From Paenibacillus piri (GTDB lineage: Bacteria > Bacillota > Bacilli > Paenibacillales > NBRC-103111), in assembly GCF_004354045.1 (NCBI RefSeq), contig NZ_SMRT01000011.1, positions 1 through 64,000 on the forward strand: DNA of 64,000 nt, written 5' to 3'. The stretch's first letter is position 1, and each line of letters opens with the position of its first letter. The position numbers were made by a program, and so were the translations under genes. Shown in pieces: positions 1 through 8,856 of the stretch. The notes below the pieces were generated by a model. It was given only the letters and a program-made list of their open reading frames with translations. It made no database searches and was not told where the DNA came from.

Positions 1-303
1 GGGTAAAACGGGGTGAAACAAAACCATGTGGACGAGGAAACCGGGGCTTTCTCCAAGTGAAGGTGGGGCTCTCTGATCGTCCGGATCGATTGGAGTGGAA
101 GGAAGAAGGCTTCGCTTCCCCGACTTCCGTTCCTCGCCCTTCGGGCTGCGGTACGGGTTCGGCTACGCCCACATCCCCCATCAAGTAGAGGTGCCACCAT
201 CACTTATATATTGGAAATTCATTTAGGCTCTTTCCCGTTGTCCGGATCAACTGGAAATTCGCTCAAAATGAGCTTCTAAACTGATTATACGAGGAGGGAT
301 AGT
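1..303. other. Intergenic leader with unexplained open frame
   Basis: No recognisable gene is seen here. One + frame is open from the window edge (bases 3-188) and ends in a stop, but it is rich in Arg, Pro, Gly and Ser and I recognise no family; it could be the tail of a truncated gene or chance. The word GTCCGGATC occurs twice (about 79 and 240). The last 15 bases hold the ribosome binding site GAGGAGGG of the following oxidoreductase gene. Confidence 0.3.
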
Positions 304-1314
304 ATGATTCGCGTTGCCGTAGTCGGCGTCAACAATATCGGTCTTATCCACTGCCGCTTTTACAGCCAACATCCGGATACGGAGCTGGCGGCTGTATGCG
401 ATTTGATGGAGGACCGCGCCCGGGAAGCGTCCCGGACGTTCGGTGTGAAGGCATATACCGATCTTCGCACGTTGCTGGATTGCGAACATATCGACATGGT
501 CTGCGTGGCGACCGGCGGCGAGGAGAAGGGCAGCCATCACTACGAGCCGGTCATGGCGGCGATTGAGGCAGGCAAGGACGTGCTGGTCGAGAAGCCGATT
601 TCGAACCGGATCGAGGAAGCGAGAGCGATGGTCCGGTCCGCTTCGGCCAAGGGCGTCCGCTTCGCCTGCAATTTGAACCATCGCTTCACGCCGGCGGCTG
701 CGAAAGCCAGGGAGCTGATCAGGGAAAATCGGCTGGGCCAGCCGCTGTTTCTGAATATGCGGCTGACGATCGACAATAAGGCCGATTTTACCGAATGGTT
801 CCATATGCGCGCGCTGCATCCGCATTCGATCGACGTCATGCGCTATTTGTTCGGCGATATCAAACGGGTGCAAGCCTTTATGACCAAAGCCGCCGGACGC
901 CAAACCTGGTCGACGGCAAGCGTCAATATGGAGTTCGCGAACGGAGCTGTCGGCCATCTGACCGGCAGCTACGACATGTCGATGCTCCATCCGATCGAAT
1001 GGTGCGAGGCCGCAGGTACGGAAGGTCGATTCGTTATCGAGAACGTTTACGAAAGCTTAAGCTTTTTTCCGCATCGCAGCAGCGAGCAGCTCGTGATGAA
1101 AAATTCGATCATGCGCGGCATGCAGGGCTTTAACGATACGTTCGGCAACCGGATCAACCGGTTTATCGAACAGCTCAAGCAGCAAGCGGCGCCAGCCGAT
1201 ATCGAAGGATCCGGTCTGGAGGCGCTGGCCGCGCAGGAGGTCATTGAAGCCGCCATCCGCTCCCATGAGTCCGGCGGACATGCGGTCGAGGTGCCGGACG
1301 TTGCCGCTCTATAA
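304..1314 (+). CDS. Gfo/Idh/MocA family oxidoreductase
   Basis: A 336-residue NAD(P)-dependent sugar or inositol dehydrogenase-like enzyme, expected in the cytoplasm. The N-terminal Rossmann fold starts at residue 2; its nucleotide loop reads GVNNIG rather than the common GxGxxG. The family's EKP motif is present in LVEKPISN near residue 96. The C-terminal half is the alpha/beta substrate domain. The ATG follows GAGGAGGG by about 6 bases. It is the first gene of a run with two sugar permeases, a binding protein and a sulfatase, so it probably oxidises or epimerises the imported sugar. The substrate cannot be read from sequence. Confidence 0.88.
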   Translation: MIRVAVVGVNNIGLIHCRFYSQHPDTELAAVCDLMEDRAREASRTFGVKAYTDLRTLLDCEHIDMVCVATGGEEKGSHHYEPVMAAIEAGKDVLVEKPISNRIEEARAMVRSASAKGVRFACNLNHRFTPAAAKARELIRENRLGQPLFLNMRLTIDNKADFTEWFHMRALHPHSIDVMRYLFGDIKRVQAFMTKAAGRQTWSTASVNMEFANGAVGHLTGSYDMSMLHPIEWCEAAGTEGRFVIENVYESLSFFPHRSSEQLVMKNSIMRGMQGFNDTFGNRINRFIEQLKQQAAPADIEGSGLEALAAQEVIEAAIRSHESGGHAVEVPDVAAL

Positions 1315-1349
1315 AGACGGAAGAATTCACAGACAGGGGAGAGAAGACC

Positions 1350-2288
1350 GTGGCTAATCCGATGCCGTATGGTCCGTCGCCGCACTTGCGTGCGGCGTCC
1401 CGCCGCAGGAGACGAATACGGCTGCATGTGAAAGCGTATTTGTTTCTTGCGCCTATTTTCATTTCCATAGGGCTGTTCAAATATACGCCGTTTGTTCACG
1501 CTCTCATCCAGTCGTTCTATGAGTGGAACGGGGCCAACATCAACCGGTTTATCGGGCTCCGCAATTTTTCGGAGCTGTTCCGCGATCCTGTTTTTTATGC
1601 GTCGATGAAAAATGTCGGTTTGTTTACGGCAAGCTTCATCGTTATCCAGCTCACCTTGCCGCTGCTGGCCGCGGTCGGAGTGTTCCGGCTTCGCCGGACG
1701 CGGCTGCAGTCTTTTTTCAAATCGATGTTCATCGTTCCGATGGTCGTACCGCATATTATCGTGTTTCTGCTGTGGCGATGGATTTATGTGGGCGACGGAC
1801 TGCTGGACCGGACGCTGGAGGCCGTCGGGCTCGGGTCGCTGATTCACGCCTGGCTGGGCGAAAGCGGCACTGCGTTATGGTCCATCGTGTTTATCAACTT
1901 CCCCTGGATTTCGGGCATCTATTTTTTGATTTATTTGGCGGGTTTGATCGCGATTCCGCAGGAGCTGTTCGAAGTCGGGCATATGGATGGGATGGGCGGC
2001 TGGCGCCGTTTTTGGCATATGGAGCTTCCCCTGGTTCGCAACCAGATGAGGCTTGTCGTCATCTTGGCGTTCATTCAGCAGTTTCAAAGCTTCGAAAACG
2101 TGCTGGTGCTGACGAACGGCGGTCCGGGCTTTTCCACGCTGACGCCGGCTCTTTATTTGTATAAAAAAGGGTTCGAGTACAACGAGCTGGGCTATGCGTC
2201 CGCGATCGGCGTTATCGTTTTTGTTTTATTGCTGTTCGTTACGCTCGCGTTCAACCGCTTTATTCGAGCGGCGGACCGGATGGAGTAG
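1350..2288 (+). CDS. Carbohydrate ABC transporter permease, MalF-like
   Basis: A 312-residue inner-membrane permease of the CUT1 sugar ABC family. A basic N-terminus (RRRRRIR) is followed by about six hydrophobic segments. The cytoplasmic EAA loop (about residues 207-228) is divergent, EVGHMDGM before the conserved LP, where the canonical form is EAAxxDGA. The start is GTG with AGGGGAGAG upstream; no nearer ATG fits. It lies 35 bases after the oxidoreductase and 13 bases before the partner permease, so all are probably one operon. No ATPase is encoded nearby; such transporters commonly share an MsmX-type ATPase encoded elsewhere. Confidence 0.9.
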   Translation: MANPMPYGPSPHLRAASRRRRRIRLHVKAYLFLAPIFISIGLFKYTPFVHALIQSFYEWNGANINRFIGLRNFSELFRDPVFYASMKNVGLFTASFIVIQLTLPLLAAVGVFRLRRTRLQSFFKSMFIVPMVVPHIIVFLLWRWIYVGDGLLDRTLEAVGLGSLIHAWLGESGTALWSIVFINFPWISGIYFLIYLAGLIAIPQELFEVGHMDGMGGWRRFWHMELPLVRNQMRLVVILAFIQQFQSFENVLVLTNGGPGFSTLTPALYLYKKGFEYNELGYASAIGVIVFVLLLFVTLAFNRFIRAADRME

Positions 2289-2301
2289 AAGGGAGGACGT
2301 T

Positions 2302-3123
2302 ATGCGGAAATTTTCGTTCGGTGCGGCAGTCAATTTCAGCTGCTTATCGGTGCTGTTGGTATTGACGTTCATCCCGTTTTATATGCTGATCATTACGTCC
2401 TTCAAATTTCGCGAGCAGATCGTCCACGAATTCTGGTTCCCGGCGCTGCCGCTGCATATCGCCAATTACGGGAACGCGTTTCTGCAAATTTGGCCGTTCA
2501 TATGGAACTCTGCGCTGATTACAGGCGGGATTATCGTGTGCGTGCTGATCAATTCCACCCTGGCCGGTTATGCGTTCGCGCGATTTGCTTTTTTCGGAAA
2601 AAGCTTGCTGTACTATTTGATTCTGATGCTGATGATGGTACCGGCTTTTTTGCTGCTGATCCCGCAATTTATATTGTTTAAAAACCTGGGACTGCTCAAC
2701 ACGTATTGGGCGCAAATTTTCGGTCCGATGGCCGGCGCTTCGGCGATGGCGACGATGCTGATCCGGACGTTTTTCGAGGGCTTGTCTGGAAGCCTGCTGG
2801 AATCGGCCGAAGTCGAGGGTGCGGGAGACCTGCGAATATTTGCACAAATTGCCGTCCCGCTGTCCGTTCCGATCATTTCAACGGTTGCCGTCATCAATGC
2901 GCTGCTCGGGTGGAACAATTATGTGTGGCCGCTGGTCGTCACTTCCGGCGACAAGGTGAAGCCGATCATATTGGCGCTTGGCAGCGTGCACGGCTCTCTC
3001 GATCAGGTTCAAGGCATGCAGTTCGCGGGCTTCGTTATTTCATCCGTTCCGCTGCTGCTGCTGTTTTTGTTCGCTACCCGTTCGTTCGTCTCCGGCCTCA
3101 CTGCAGGCGCGGTCAAAGGATAA
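2302..3123 (+). CDS. Carbohydrate ABC transporter permease, MalG-like
   Basis: A 273-residue partner permease that should pair with the preceding MalF-like subunit. I chose the ATG at 2302 because GGGAGG sits 5 bases upstream; the open frame continues upstream only through the end of the previous gene. About six membrane segments are visible, and the EAA-type loop reads LLESAEVEGAGDLRIFAQ near residues 165-182, with ESA and EGA in place of EAA and DGA. Short spacing to both neighbours supports co-transcription. Confidence 0.9.
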   Translation: MRKFSFGAAVNFSCLSVLLVLTFIPFYMLIITSFKFREQIVHEFWFPALPLHIANYGNAFLQIWPFIWNSALITGGIIVCVLINSTLAGYAFARFAFFGKSLLYYLILMLMMVPAFLLLIPQFILFKNLGLLNTYWAQIFGPMAGASAMATMLIRTFFEGLSGSLLESAEVEGAGDLRIFAQIAVPLSVPIISTVAVINALLGWNNYVWPLVVTSGDKVKPIILALGSVHGSLDQVQGMQFAGFVISSVPLLLLFLFATRSFVSGLTAGAVKG

Positions 3124-3167
3124 CGCAATGCGGTCAACCGCCAACTTCATGAAAGAGGTGTTAAATA

Positions 3168-4631
3168 ATGAAAAAGGAAACACGGAGGAACCGCGCTTAT
3201 TCTCTGGTGGCTGCACTTTGTACGGCCTTCCTGCTGAACGGCTGCTCCGGCGATCAGACGCCCGCTCAAGGAACCGGCAAAGCCGGCGACGGGAAGCCGG
3301 TCGAGCTTAATGTCATGGTTATGCTGGAGAGCAGCGGCGACGAGGCCGAGCGCAAATCATGGCAAAGCATCGCTAATCTGTACATGGAATCGCATCCCGG
3401 CACCAATATTAATTTGCTGATGCAAAACTTCGCGGGCGTCGAGCAGCACCGGACCTGGGTAACGACGCAACTGATCGGCCAGACGGCCCCGGATATTTTT
3501 ACAACCCGTTATATTTGGGATCAGGAAGATTTGAAGAAAGGACTGTTGGTCGACCTGACGCCGTATTATAAAAAGAGCAACGCTTATTCCGGCGGCCAGC
3601 CTTGGGAGAAGCTGTTCTCGCCGACGATTTTGCAGCAGCTGATCGGGGACGACAAGACGTACGCCAGCATTCCGAACTACGTGAATTCGGTACGCGTGCT
3701 GTACAATAAAGATTTATTCGCCAAAGCGGGCATTGCGGACGTGCCGAAAACTTGGAACGAATTTATGGCCGTGCAGGAAAAGCTGAAAAACATCAACGTC
3801 GTGCCGTTCGCTTTTCCGAACTCGAAGCCGGGGGATTACAATTACAACTGGACGGTGCGCATCCTGACGGAGGAACTGATCGCCGGATCTTACGCCAAGC
3901 TGGACGTGGACAACAGCGGGGTCATCGAGATGAACGAATATGCGAGAGGCGTCGACCAAGGCATCATCGATATCGAAAAATCGCCGTATAAGGACGTTTT
4001 TGCGATCGTGAAGGATTGGAGCAAATATTGGCCGAAAGGCTATAACGGGCTTGATTTTGAAACGGCGGGAGATATGTTTTTGCAGGGTAAAGCGGCAATG
4101 GTGATGAGATCGTCCGCACAAAGCAAGGTGTTATTCGAGACGTCCGCGCGCAAATTCGAAATCGCAGCCTTTCCGCTGCCCTATTTGACGAAAGAGAATC
4201 ATCCCGATGCGGCCGGTAAATTAATGGAAATCGGCGGCGTGCCTGCGGGCAATATGGCCATTCCGAAAACAATCGCGCCGGAAAAAATGGATAAAGCCAT
4301 CGATTTCCTCGCCTTTACGACTTCGGCCAAGGTTCAGGGGCTGCTGGCGGAAAATTTGTACCGCACGCCTGTCATCGGGAACGCCGAGCTGCCCGACAAG
4401 CTGAAAGGGTTCCAGTTCGTGGGCGATCGGATGCAGCTGAACATTTACGCCGGCGAAGTCGACAAAAACGTGACGGAAAACAATCAAAAGCTGGGCCAGC
4501 TTTATTTGGAAGGTACGGTTACGCAGGAGAAGCTGCTGGGCGATCTGAAAAAAATTATGGTCGACGGCGTCAAGAAAAAAATGAGCGAGAACCAATGGAC
4601 GGCGGAAAACAATTACGGCATCAAAAAATAA
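3168..4631 (+). CDS. Extracellular sugar-binding lipoprotein
   Basis: A 487-residue ABC solute-binding protein (MalE/family 1 type). It has a basic start, a hydrophobic stretch and the lipobox LLNGC, with Cys26 as the predicted lipid-anchored residue. The mature protein should sit on the outer face of the membrane and deliver a sugar to the two permeases just upstream. The family pattern of alternating domains is visible (PDIFTTRYIW, VRVLYNKDLFAKAGI). The ligand is unknown; the sulfatase downstream suggests a sulfated saccharide. A 13-bp hairpin follows the stop codon. Confidence 0.9.
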   Translation: MKKETRRNRAYSLVAALCTAFLLNGCSGDQTPAQGTGKAGDGKPVELNVMVMLESSGDEAERKSWQSIANLYMESHPGTNINLLMQNFAGVEQHRTWVTTQLIGQTAPDIFTTRYIWDQEDLKKGLLVDLTPYYKKSNAYSGGQPWEKLFSPTILQQLIGDDKTYASIPNYVNSVRVLYNKDLFAKAGIADVPKTWNEFMAVQEKLKNINVVPFAFPNSKPGDYNYNWTVRILTEELIAGSYAKLDVDNSGVIEMNEYARGVDQGIIDIEKSPYKDVFAIVKDWSKYWPKGYNGLDFETAGDMFLQGKAAMVMRSSAQSKVLFETSARKFEIAAFPLPYLTKENHPDAAGKLMEIGGVPAGNMAIPKTIAPEKMDKAIDFLAFTTSAKVQGLLAENLYRTPVIGNAELPDKLKGFQFVGDRMQLNIYAGEVDKNVTENNQKLGQLYLEGTVTQEKLLGDLKKIMVDGVKKKMSENQWTAENNYGIKK

Positions 4632-4641
4632 CGTACGTGCA

Positions 4642-4681
4642 GAGGCTGTCGATTCAATGGGAGTAATCAATCGACAGCCTC
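4642..4681. repeat. Perfect 13-bp inverted repeat between binding protein and sulfatase
   Basis: GAGGCTGTCGATT (4642-4654) and its exact reverse complement (4669-4681) flank a 14-base loop. No T-run follows, so it is a poor terminator; it could protect the 3' end of the binding-protein message and lower sulfatase expression. The arm differs by one base from the terminal repeat of the MITE-like element at 37290-37451 (GAGACTGTCGATT), so it may also be a collapsed copy of that element. Confidence 0.7.
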
Positions 4682-4728
4682 ATGCTTCCAAACAGCTAAC
4701 CGAGAAGGAGAGGAGCCGTCGGAAACCG

Positions 4729-6117
4729 ATGAAACAGCCGAATTTGTTGTTTATTATGCTCGACCAGCTGCGGTACGATTGTATCGGCTTCAGCGGGATC
4801 AATCCGGTCAAGACCCCGAATATAGACCGGTTGGCAGCGGAAAGCGTATGGTTTGCGAACGCGTTTACCCCGATTCCTACCTGCTGCCCGTCGCGGCAGT
4901 CGTTGATCAACGGGCGCAGAGCGGAAACGTTCGGAGCGCTGTGGAATTTCAAGAACGGGTTGAGCATTCCCGCTCTGGAGCCGGCCGAATACGCTTGGCC
5001 CCGCGAGCTGTCCAAGCTGTCCTACACCAATGTGCTGCTCGGCAAATGGGATGTCCATCCGTCAAGGACGCCTCTGGAGTACGGCTATGACAAGCATGTC
5101 GGGTTCGGGCCGTATAAGGAGCTGATGGCGCAAAAGTATCCGGAAATCCGCTACGAAGCCGGCTATATGGGTGAACGCGATCCCGTGCCGCTGGAGCATG
5201 CTCAGACGCACTGGCTTGCGGATCGGGGATGCGACGCGATCCGCGAGCTGTCGGCGCGGGATGAGCCCTGGTATATTCAGCTCAACTTCACGGAGCCGCA
5301 TCTTCCATGCCGGCCGGCGGGTAAGTTCGCAGACATGTATCGCCCCGAAGATGTTCCCGTATGGGGCAGCTTCGGCGAGACATTCGCCGGGAAGCCGTAT
5401 ATCCAGAGACAGCAGCTGCACAGCTGGAATATTCAGGACTATACATGGGACGACTGGGCGCCCATCGTCGCCCGCTATTACGGCATCATCAGCCAGGCGG
5501 ACGACGCGATCGGCAGCGTGCTTCGGGCGCTGGAGCTTTCCGGAGCCGCGGATCATACGATGATCGTCCTCACCTCCGATCACGGCGATATGTGCGGCGC
5601 GCACCGGATGATGGATAAGCACTATATTTTGTATGACGATGTCGTCAAGGTTCCACTCATGATCAAATATCCCGGACTGGCGAAGCCGGGCCACATCTGC
5701 GAGCAGTTCGTCTACAATATGCTCGATTTGCCGCCGACGCTGCTGGACGCTTTGAATGTGGAGCCGCCTTCGTTTTTTCACGGACGTTCGCTGCTTCCTT
5801 TGCTGAAGCAGGAGGAAGTTGCGGATTGGAGGACGGAGATCGTTTCCACTTATAACGGGCAGCAGTTTGGACTGTACACGCAGCGGATGCTCCGCACGGA
5901 GCGGTGGAAATACATTTGGAACACGACCGACGTCGACGAGCTGTACGATTTGACCGGCGATCCTTATGAATTGAACAACCTCATCTATGATCCGGGTTGT
6001 ACGGAGCGAGTGCAGGAGTTCAGGCGCTTATTGTATGCCCATTTATCGGAGGAAGGCGACGGACTGGTGCAAAATGAATGGATGAGAAACCAACTGCTGC
6101 ATAATCACAAGCTGTAA
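4729..6117 (+). CDS. Sulfatase (arylsulfatase family), probably cytoplasmic
   Basis: A 462-residue type I sulfatase/alkaline phosphatase superfamily enzyme that should hydrolyse sulfate esters. The signature C-x-P-x-R is present as CCPSR at residues 52-56; Cys52 is the residue expected to be converted to formylglycine. A metal-binding N-terminus (MLDQLRYD, residues 10-17) and the TSDHGD motif near residue 284 are also seen. I used the ATG at 4729 because the protein then begins directly with the sulfatase core; AAGGAGAGG lies somewhat far upstream (about 16 bases). There is no signal peptide, so it probably acts inside the cell on imported sugar. No formylglycine-generating enzyme is in this window. 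Confidence 0.9.
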   Translation: MKQPNLLFIMLDQLRYDCIGFSGINPVKTPNIDRLAAESVWFANAFTPIPTCCPSRQSLINGRRAETFGALWNFKNGLSIPALEPAEYAWPRELSKLSYTNVLLGKWDVHPSRTPLEYGYDKHVGFGPYKELMAQKYPEIRYEAGYMGERDPVPLEHAQTHWLADRGCDAIRELSARDEPWYIQLNFTEPHLPCRPAGKFADMYRPEDVPVWGSFGETFAGKPYIQRQQLHSWNIQDYTWDDWAPIVARYYGIISQADDAIGSVLRALELSGAADHTMIVLTSDHGDMCGAHRMMDKHYILYDDVVKVPLMIKYPGLAKPGHICEQFVYNMLDLPPTLLDALNVEPPSFFHGRSLLPLLKQEEVADWRTEIVSTYNGQQFGLYTQRMLRTERWKYIWNTTDVDELYDLTGDPYELNNLIYDPGCTERVQEFRRLLYAHLSEEGDGLVQNEWMRNQLLHNHKL

Positions 6118-6318
6118 ACCGGTGCACTCCGTACGAGCGGATTTATGTGCATGGACCGGGGCATCATATTGGCGGCAGGTGTGCATGCCGGGTATGGCTA
6201 GGGGACAGTTCATTGAAACAGGGAGCCGTCCTCTATTTGCTTAGGAAAGCGGGCAGGAAAAAGCCGGTTGGAGGCGAACTATACAAACATATGATCCTTG
6301 CGGATGGGAGGCGAAGCC

Positions 6319-6720
6319 ATGGGCAATCGAAGCTGCGCCGCTGTGTTAAATCGGGAACGGCAGTTAATGGTCAGGCAGCGTTATAAAGGCGAGCAAATAT
6401 GGACATTTCTCGGCGGCGATATCGAGGACGGAGAGACTGCAGAAGAAGCGGCGATTCGTGAGGTTTATGAAGAAACCAATCTGCGAATTGAAATCGTTCA
6501 GCCTCTGCTCCAAGGATATAACGATCGGATTCAAGGCATGTATTACTGTTTCTTGGGTATCGTAATGGGCGGAGAGCTGAGCATGGGCACGGACCCGGAG
6601 CTGCCGGAACAGGAGCAGGAGCTGCAGGAAGTAAGGTGGTTTCAGCTGGATGAGCTGCCGGTAACGAAAGAAGTTCAAGCCGTTTTGCCTTATATTCGGA
6701 ATTCCGGGAGGATGCCATGA
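6319..6720 (+). CDS. Nudix hydrolase
   Basis: A 133-residue Nudix enzyme, a family that hydrolyses nucleoside diphosphates linked to another group. The Nudix box is complete: GG at about residue 33, then DGETAEEAAIREVYEET with the catalytic Glu residues of REVYEE. The ATG at 6319 is preceded by GGAGG with 7-base spacing; an in-frame TTG at 6298 is less likely. The stop overlaps the ATG of a truncated second Nudix reading frame (ATGA). Substrate unknown. Confidence 0.85.
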   Translation: MGNRSCAAVLNRERQLMVRQRYKGEQIWTFLGGDIEDGETAEEAAIREVYEETNLRIEIVQPLLQGYNDRIQGMYYCFLGIVMGGELSMGTDPELPEQEQELQEVRWFQLDELPVTKEVQAVLPYIRNSGRMP

Positions 6721-6788
6721 CCTATCATACTCGAATCAGGTCGTCAGCTCTGATTATTGAAAATGATTCCGTTTTATTTACGCCATAG
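6717..6788 (+). pseudogene. Truncated Nudix hydrolase N-terminus
   Basis: A 23-codon frame starts at the ATGA overlap with the preceding Nudix gene and reads MTYHTRIRSSALIIEN, then stops at TAG. This matches the usual first strand of Nudix proteins (RxxALIIENDxxLL). Downstream, another frame reads VELIEDHSG, which could be a scrap of the rest. The Nudix box is absent. It appears to be the remains of a tandem Nudix gene after deletion; the family assignment from so short a stretch is tentative. Confidence 0.45.
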
Positions 6789-7060
6789 GACAGAAAAATG
6801 TCGAGCTGATTGAAGATCATTCCGGGCATTAACGTAATTAAGGATGCTGTGACACTCAACTATCGCCTCATATTTGGTAAAATATCGTTATAATCAAATG
6901 TTCGCAATCATTTATCCGGCCGTTCGTGTAAAATGATAAAATTGTGTCAAATCGCATCCACAACACCAGATATGTATCCTCTACATCAGGAATTAGCTGC
7001 TTGTTCCTTCTATTTGGCACATTCGCGGACTTTATCCCAATAAAGCGAGGCGAAACGGCA

Positions 7061-7528
7061 ATGTCTATTTTGATAAGACAGTATCGTCAGGAAGATCGGC
7101 AGGAGGCTATGCGGCTTCATGTAACGGGACTTAACCAATTCGGCGCAAGCATAGGCGACCCTTTGCTGGATCAGGACATGTCGCGGATCGAAGATGTCTA
7201 TCTTCGAAATCATGGACAGTTTCTGGTAGGACTACTGAATGAGCGGATTGTTTGCATGGGCGCCTACAGAAAGTACGACAACGAGACGGCGGAGCTGAAA
7301 AGAATCCGTGTCGATCCCGACTTTCAACGGCAAGGCTTCGGGCAGCTGATATTGACCACGTTAGAGCAATCCGCCCAAGAGCAAGGCTACAGTCGGCTTG
7401 TACTGGATACGACGTCCAGACAATCACCGGCTCAGCGATTGTTTGAAAATAACGGATACAAAGAGACCCGACGAATGCGGTACAACGAGCTGGAGCTTAT
7501 TTTTTACGAAAAAAGGATCGGAATATGA
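7061..7528 (+). CDS. GNAT family N-acetyltransferase
   Basis: A 155-residue acetyltransferase. Acetyl-CoA binding motif A is visible as VDPDFQRQGFGQLIL (about residues 85-99), followed by a typical C-terminal strand and NNGYKE segment near residues 131-136. The start at 7061 begins the GNAT fold directly, with GCGAGG about 10 bases upstream; the open frame extends upstream to 6944 but that part is not family-like. A TATAAT-like -10 lies at 6889-6894 without a convincing -35. Acceptor substrate unknown. Confidence 0.82.
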   Translation: MSILIRQYRQEDRQEAMRLHVTGLNQFGASIGDPLLDQDMSRIEDVYLRNHGQFLVGLLNERIVCMGAYRKYDNETAELKRIRVDPDFQRQGFGQLILTTLEQSAQEQGYSRLVLDTTSRQSPAQRLFENNGYKETRRMRYNELELIFYEKRIGI

Positions 7529-7609
7529 GCGGATGGAGCAGACGATGGTAACTCTGCCAAGCCGGTATTGGATATGGGCCCTGACGGCTCAAGGAAAGAG
7601 GGGCTGGCC

Positions 7610-8149
7610 ATGCAGATCAGAAATGCGGTAAGAGCTTTGATCATACACGATGATAAGCTGCTGTCGATTAAAAAGGAAAGAGCGAACGTAGGCATATACT
7701 ATGCGCTGCCTGGTGGCGCTCAGGAGCTTGATGAAACATTGGAGCAAGCGCTGGTCCGCGAATGCCGGGAGGAGCTTGGCGTGGAAATAACGGATAGCCA
7801 TTTGCTATGCATAAGAGAATATATTTCGAATAACCATGAGTACTCGTTTATTATGAAGAAGGTCCATGCTATTGATTTTATGTTTTTGTGCAAGATCGAC
7901 CCGATCGCGGACGATTTAAGAAGCGTCCGTGCGGACATTGGACAGATTGGGATCGAATGGCTTCCCATTCCACATATTCGGGAATCGCTTCTGCAACCCG
8001 ACAAATTGGAACGGCCTTTAAAATTTCCCGGAAGACTTCACGAATTTTATTATGATTTTTTTGTTACCGGGAAAGTAGGGCTTTTACAAAGTGAATCTTA
8101 TTTACATACAGCTGCAAGCCGATCGGATAACAATAACAGGGGGAATTGA
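7610..8149 (+). CDS. Nudix hydrolase
   Basis: A 179-residue Nudix enzyme. The Nudix box reads GGAQELDETLEQALVREC followed by REELG, complete with the REXXEE core (RECREE). The ATG at 7610 follows AAGGAAAGAGGGG by about 7 bases. It resembles 8-oxo-dGTP/ADP-ribose-type Nudix proteins only in general form. It is one base from the next GNAT gene, so the two are probably translated from one message. Confidence 0.83.
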   Translation: MQIRNAVRALIIHDDKLLSIKKERANVGIYYALPGGAQELDETLEQALVRECREELGVEITDSHLLCIREYISNNHEYSFIMKKVHAIDFMFLCKIDPIADDLRSVRADIGQIGIEWLPIPHIRESLLQPDKLERPLKFPGRLHEFYYDFFVTGKVGLLQSESYLHTAASRSDNNNRGN

Positions 8150-8150
8150 T

Positions 8151-8738
8151 ATGCTGCAGGACGTGGAGCTGACTGGAAGCAGGGTCAAGCTGGTGCCGCT
8201 TGATCCCACACACATTGACGGGCTATTCGCCGCGGGGCAAGATCCGCAAATATGGAGGTATCTTCCGATACAGGTGGCGGCGAAGGAAGATATGGTCGCA
8301 CTTGTTTTGGAAGCGCTTGAAGAGAAAAGCAGGGGCTCGCAGCTTCCATTTACGGTATTCGACTTAACCAACGATCGGATTGTGGGGAGCACCCGGTTTT
8401 TACTTATAAACGAGCCGAACAAAAATTTGGAAATCGGCTGGACGTGGTACTCATCTGACGTTTGGAGGACGGATGTCAATTCGGAATGTAAATTTTTATT
8501 GTTGACCTACTGCTTCGAGGTTCTCGGCTATGTACGCGTTCAACTGAAAACTGACGTGCGGAACGAAAGGTCGAATCAGGCGATCCAAAGAATCGGCGCC
8601 AAGTACGAGGGGACATTACGGAACGATCGGATTCTCCCTGACGGCTACATTCGGAATTCAAATCTTTACAGCATCATTGATTCCGAATGGGCAACGGTCA
8701 AACACAATTTTCAAAGCAAGCTGCTGCGAACGAACTGA
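8151..8738 (+). CDS. GNAT family N-acetyltransferase (RimJ/RimL-like)
   Basis: A 195-residue acetyltransferase of the RimJ/RimL or YdaF-like group. It begins with the typical LTGSRVKLVPLDPTHIDGLF, has an IVGSTRFLLI strand near residue 78 and the LEIGWTWYSSDVWRT segment near 92-106, and ends with VRNERSNQAIQRIGAKYEG, the usual motif B region. The ATG at 8151 follows AGGGGG by about 7 bases. Substrate (protein N-terminus, antibiotic or metabolite) unknown. Confidence 0.83.
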   Translation: MLQDVELTGSRVKLVPLDPTHIDGLFAAGQDPQIWRYLPIQVAAKEDMVALVLEALEEKSRGSQLPFTVFDLTNDRIVGSTRFLLINEPNKNLEIGWTWYSSDVWRTDVNSECKFLLLTYCFEVLGYVRVQLKTDVRNERSNQAIQRIGAKYEGTLRNDRILPDGYIRNSNLYSIIDSEWATVKHNFQSKLLRTN

Positions 8739-8769
8739 TGTGAGCATCAATCAGAGAGGCGGGACGGCG

Positions 8770-8856
8770 GTGAGGGTTCAGATTCCAGACGATGTCCTTT
8801 CACTAGTATCGGATTTCGCATTCACGAGGAGCGGGGACCGGAATGAAGGGGGTTGA
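8770..8856 (+). other. Possible 28-residue open frame or gene remnant
   Basis: A GTG-initiated frame of 28 codons (MRVQIPDDVLSLVSDFAFTR and 8 more residues) ends one base upstream-adjacent to the next ATG (TTGA-ATG). It has GGGACGGCG upstream. I do not recognise it; it may be the N-terminus left from a deleted gene, in keeping with the broken genes around it. Confidence 0.2.

Noticed and set aside
1..188. 3' end of a group II intron or transposase at the window edge
   Set aside because: No domain V/VI-like hairpin or transposase motif could be recognised, so only an unexplained open frame is reported.
6147..6386. Open frame between the sulfatase and Nudix genes
   Set aside because: No ribosome site, unlike any family I know, and it overlaps the well-supported Nudix start in another frame.
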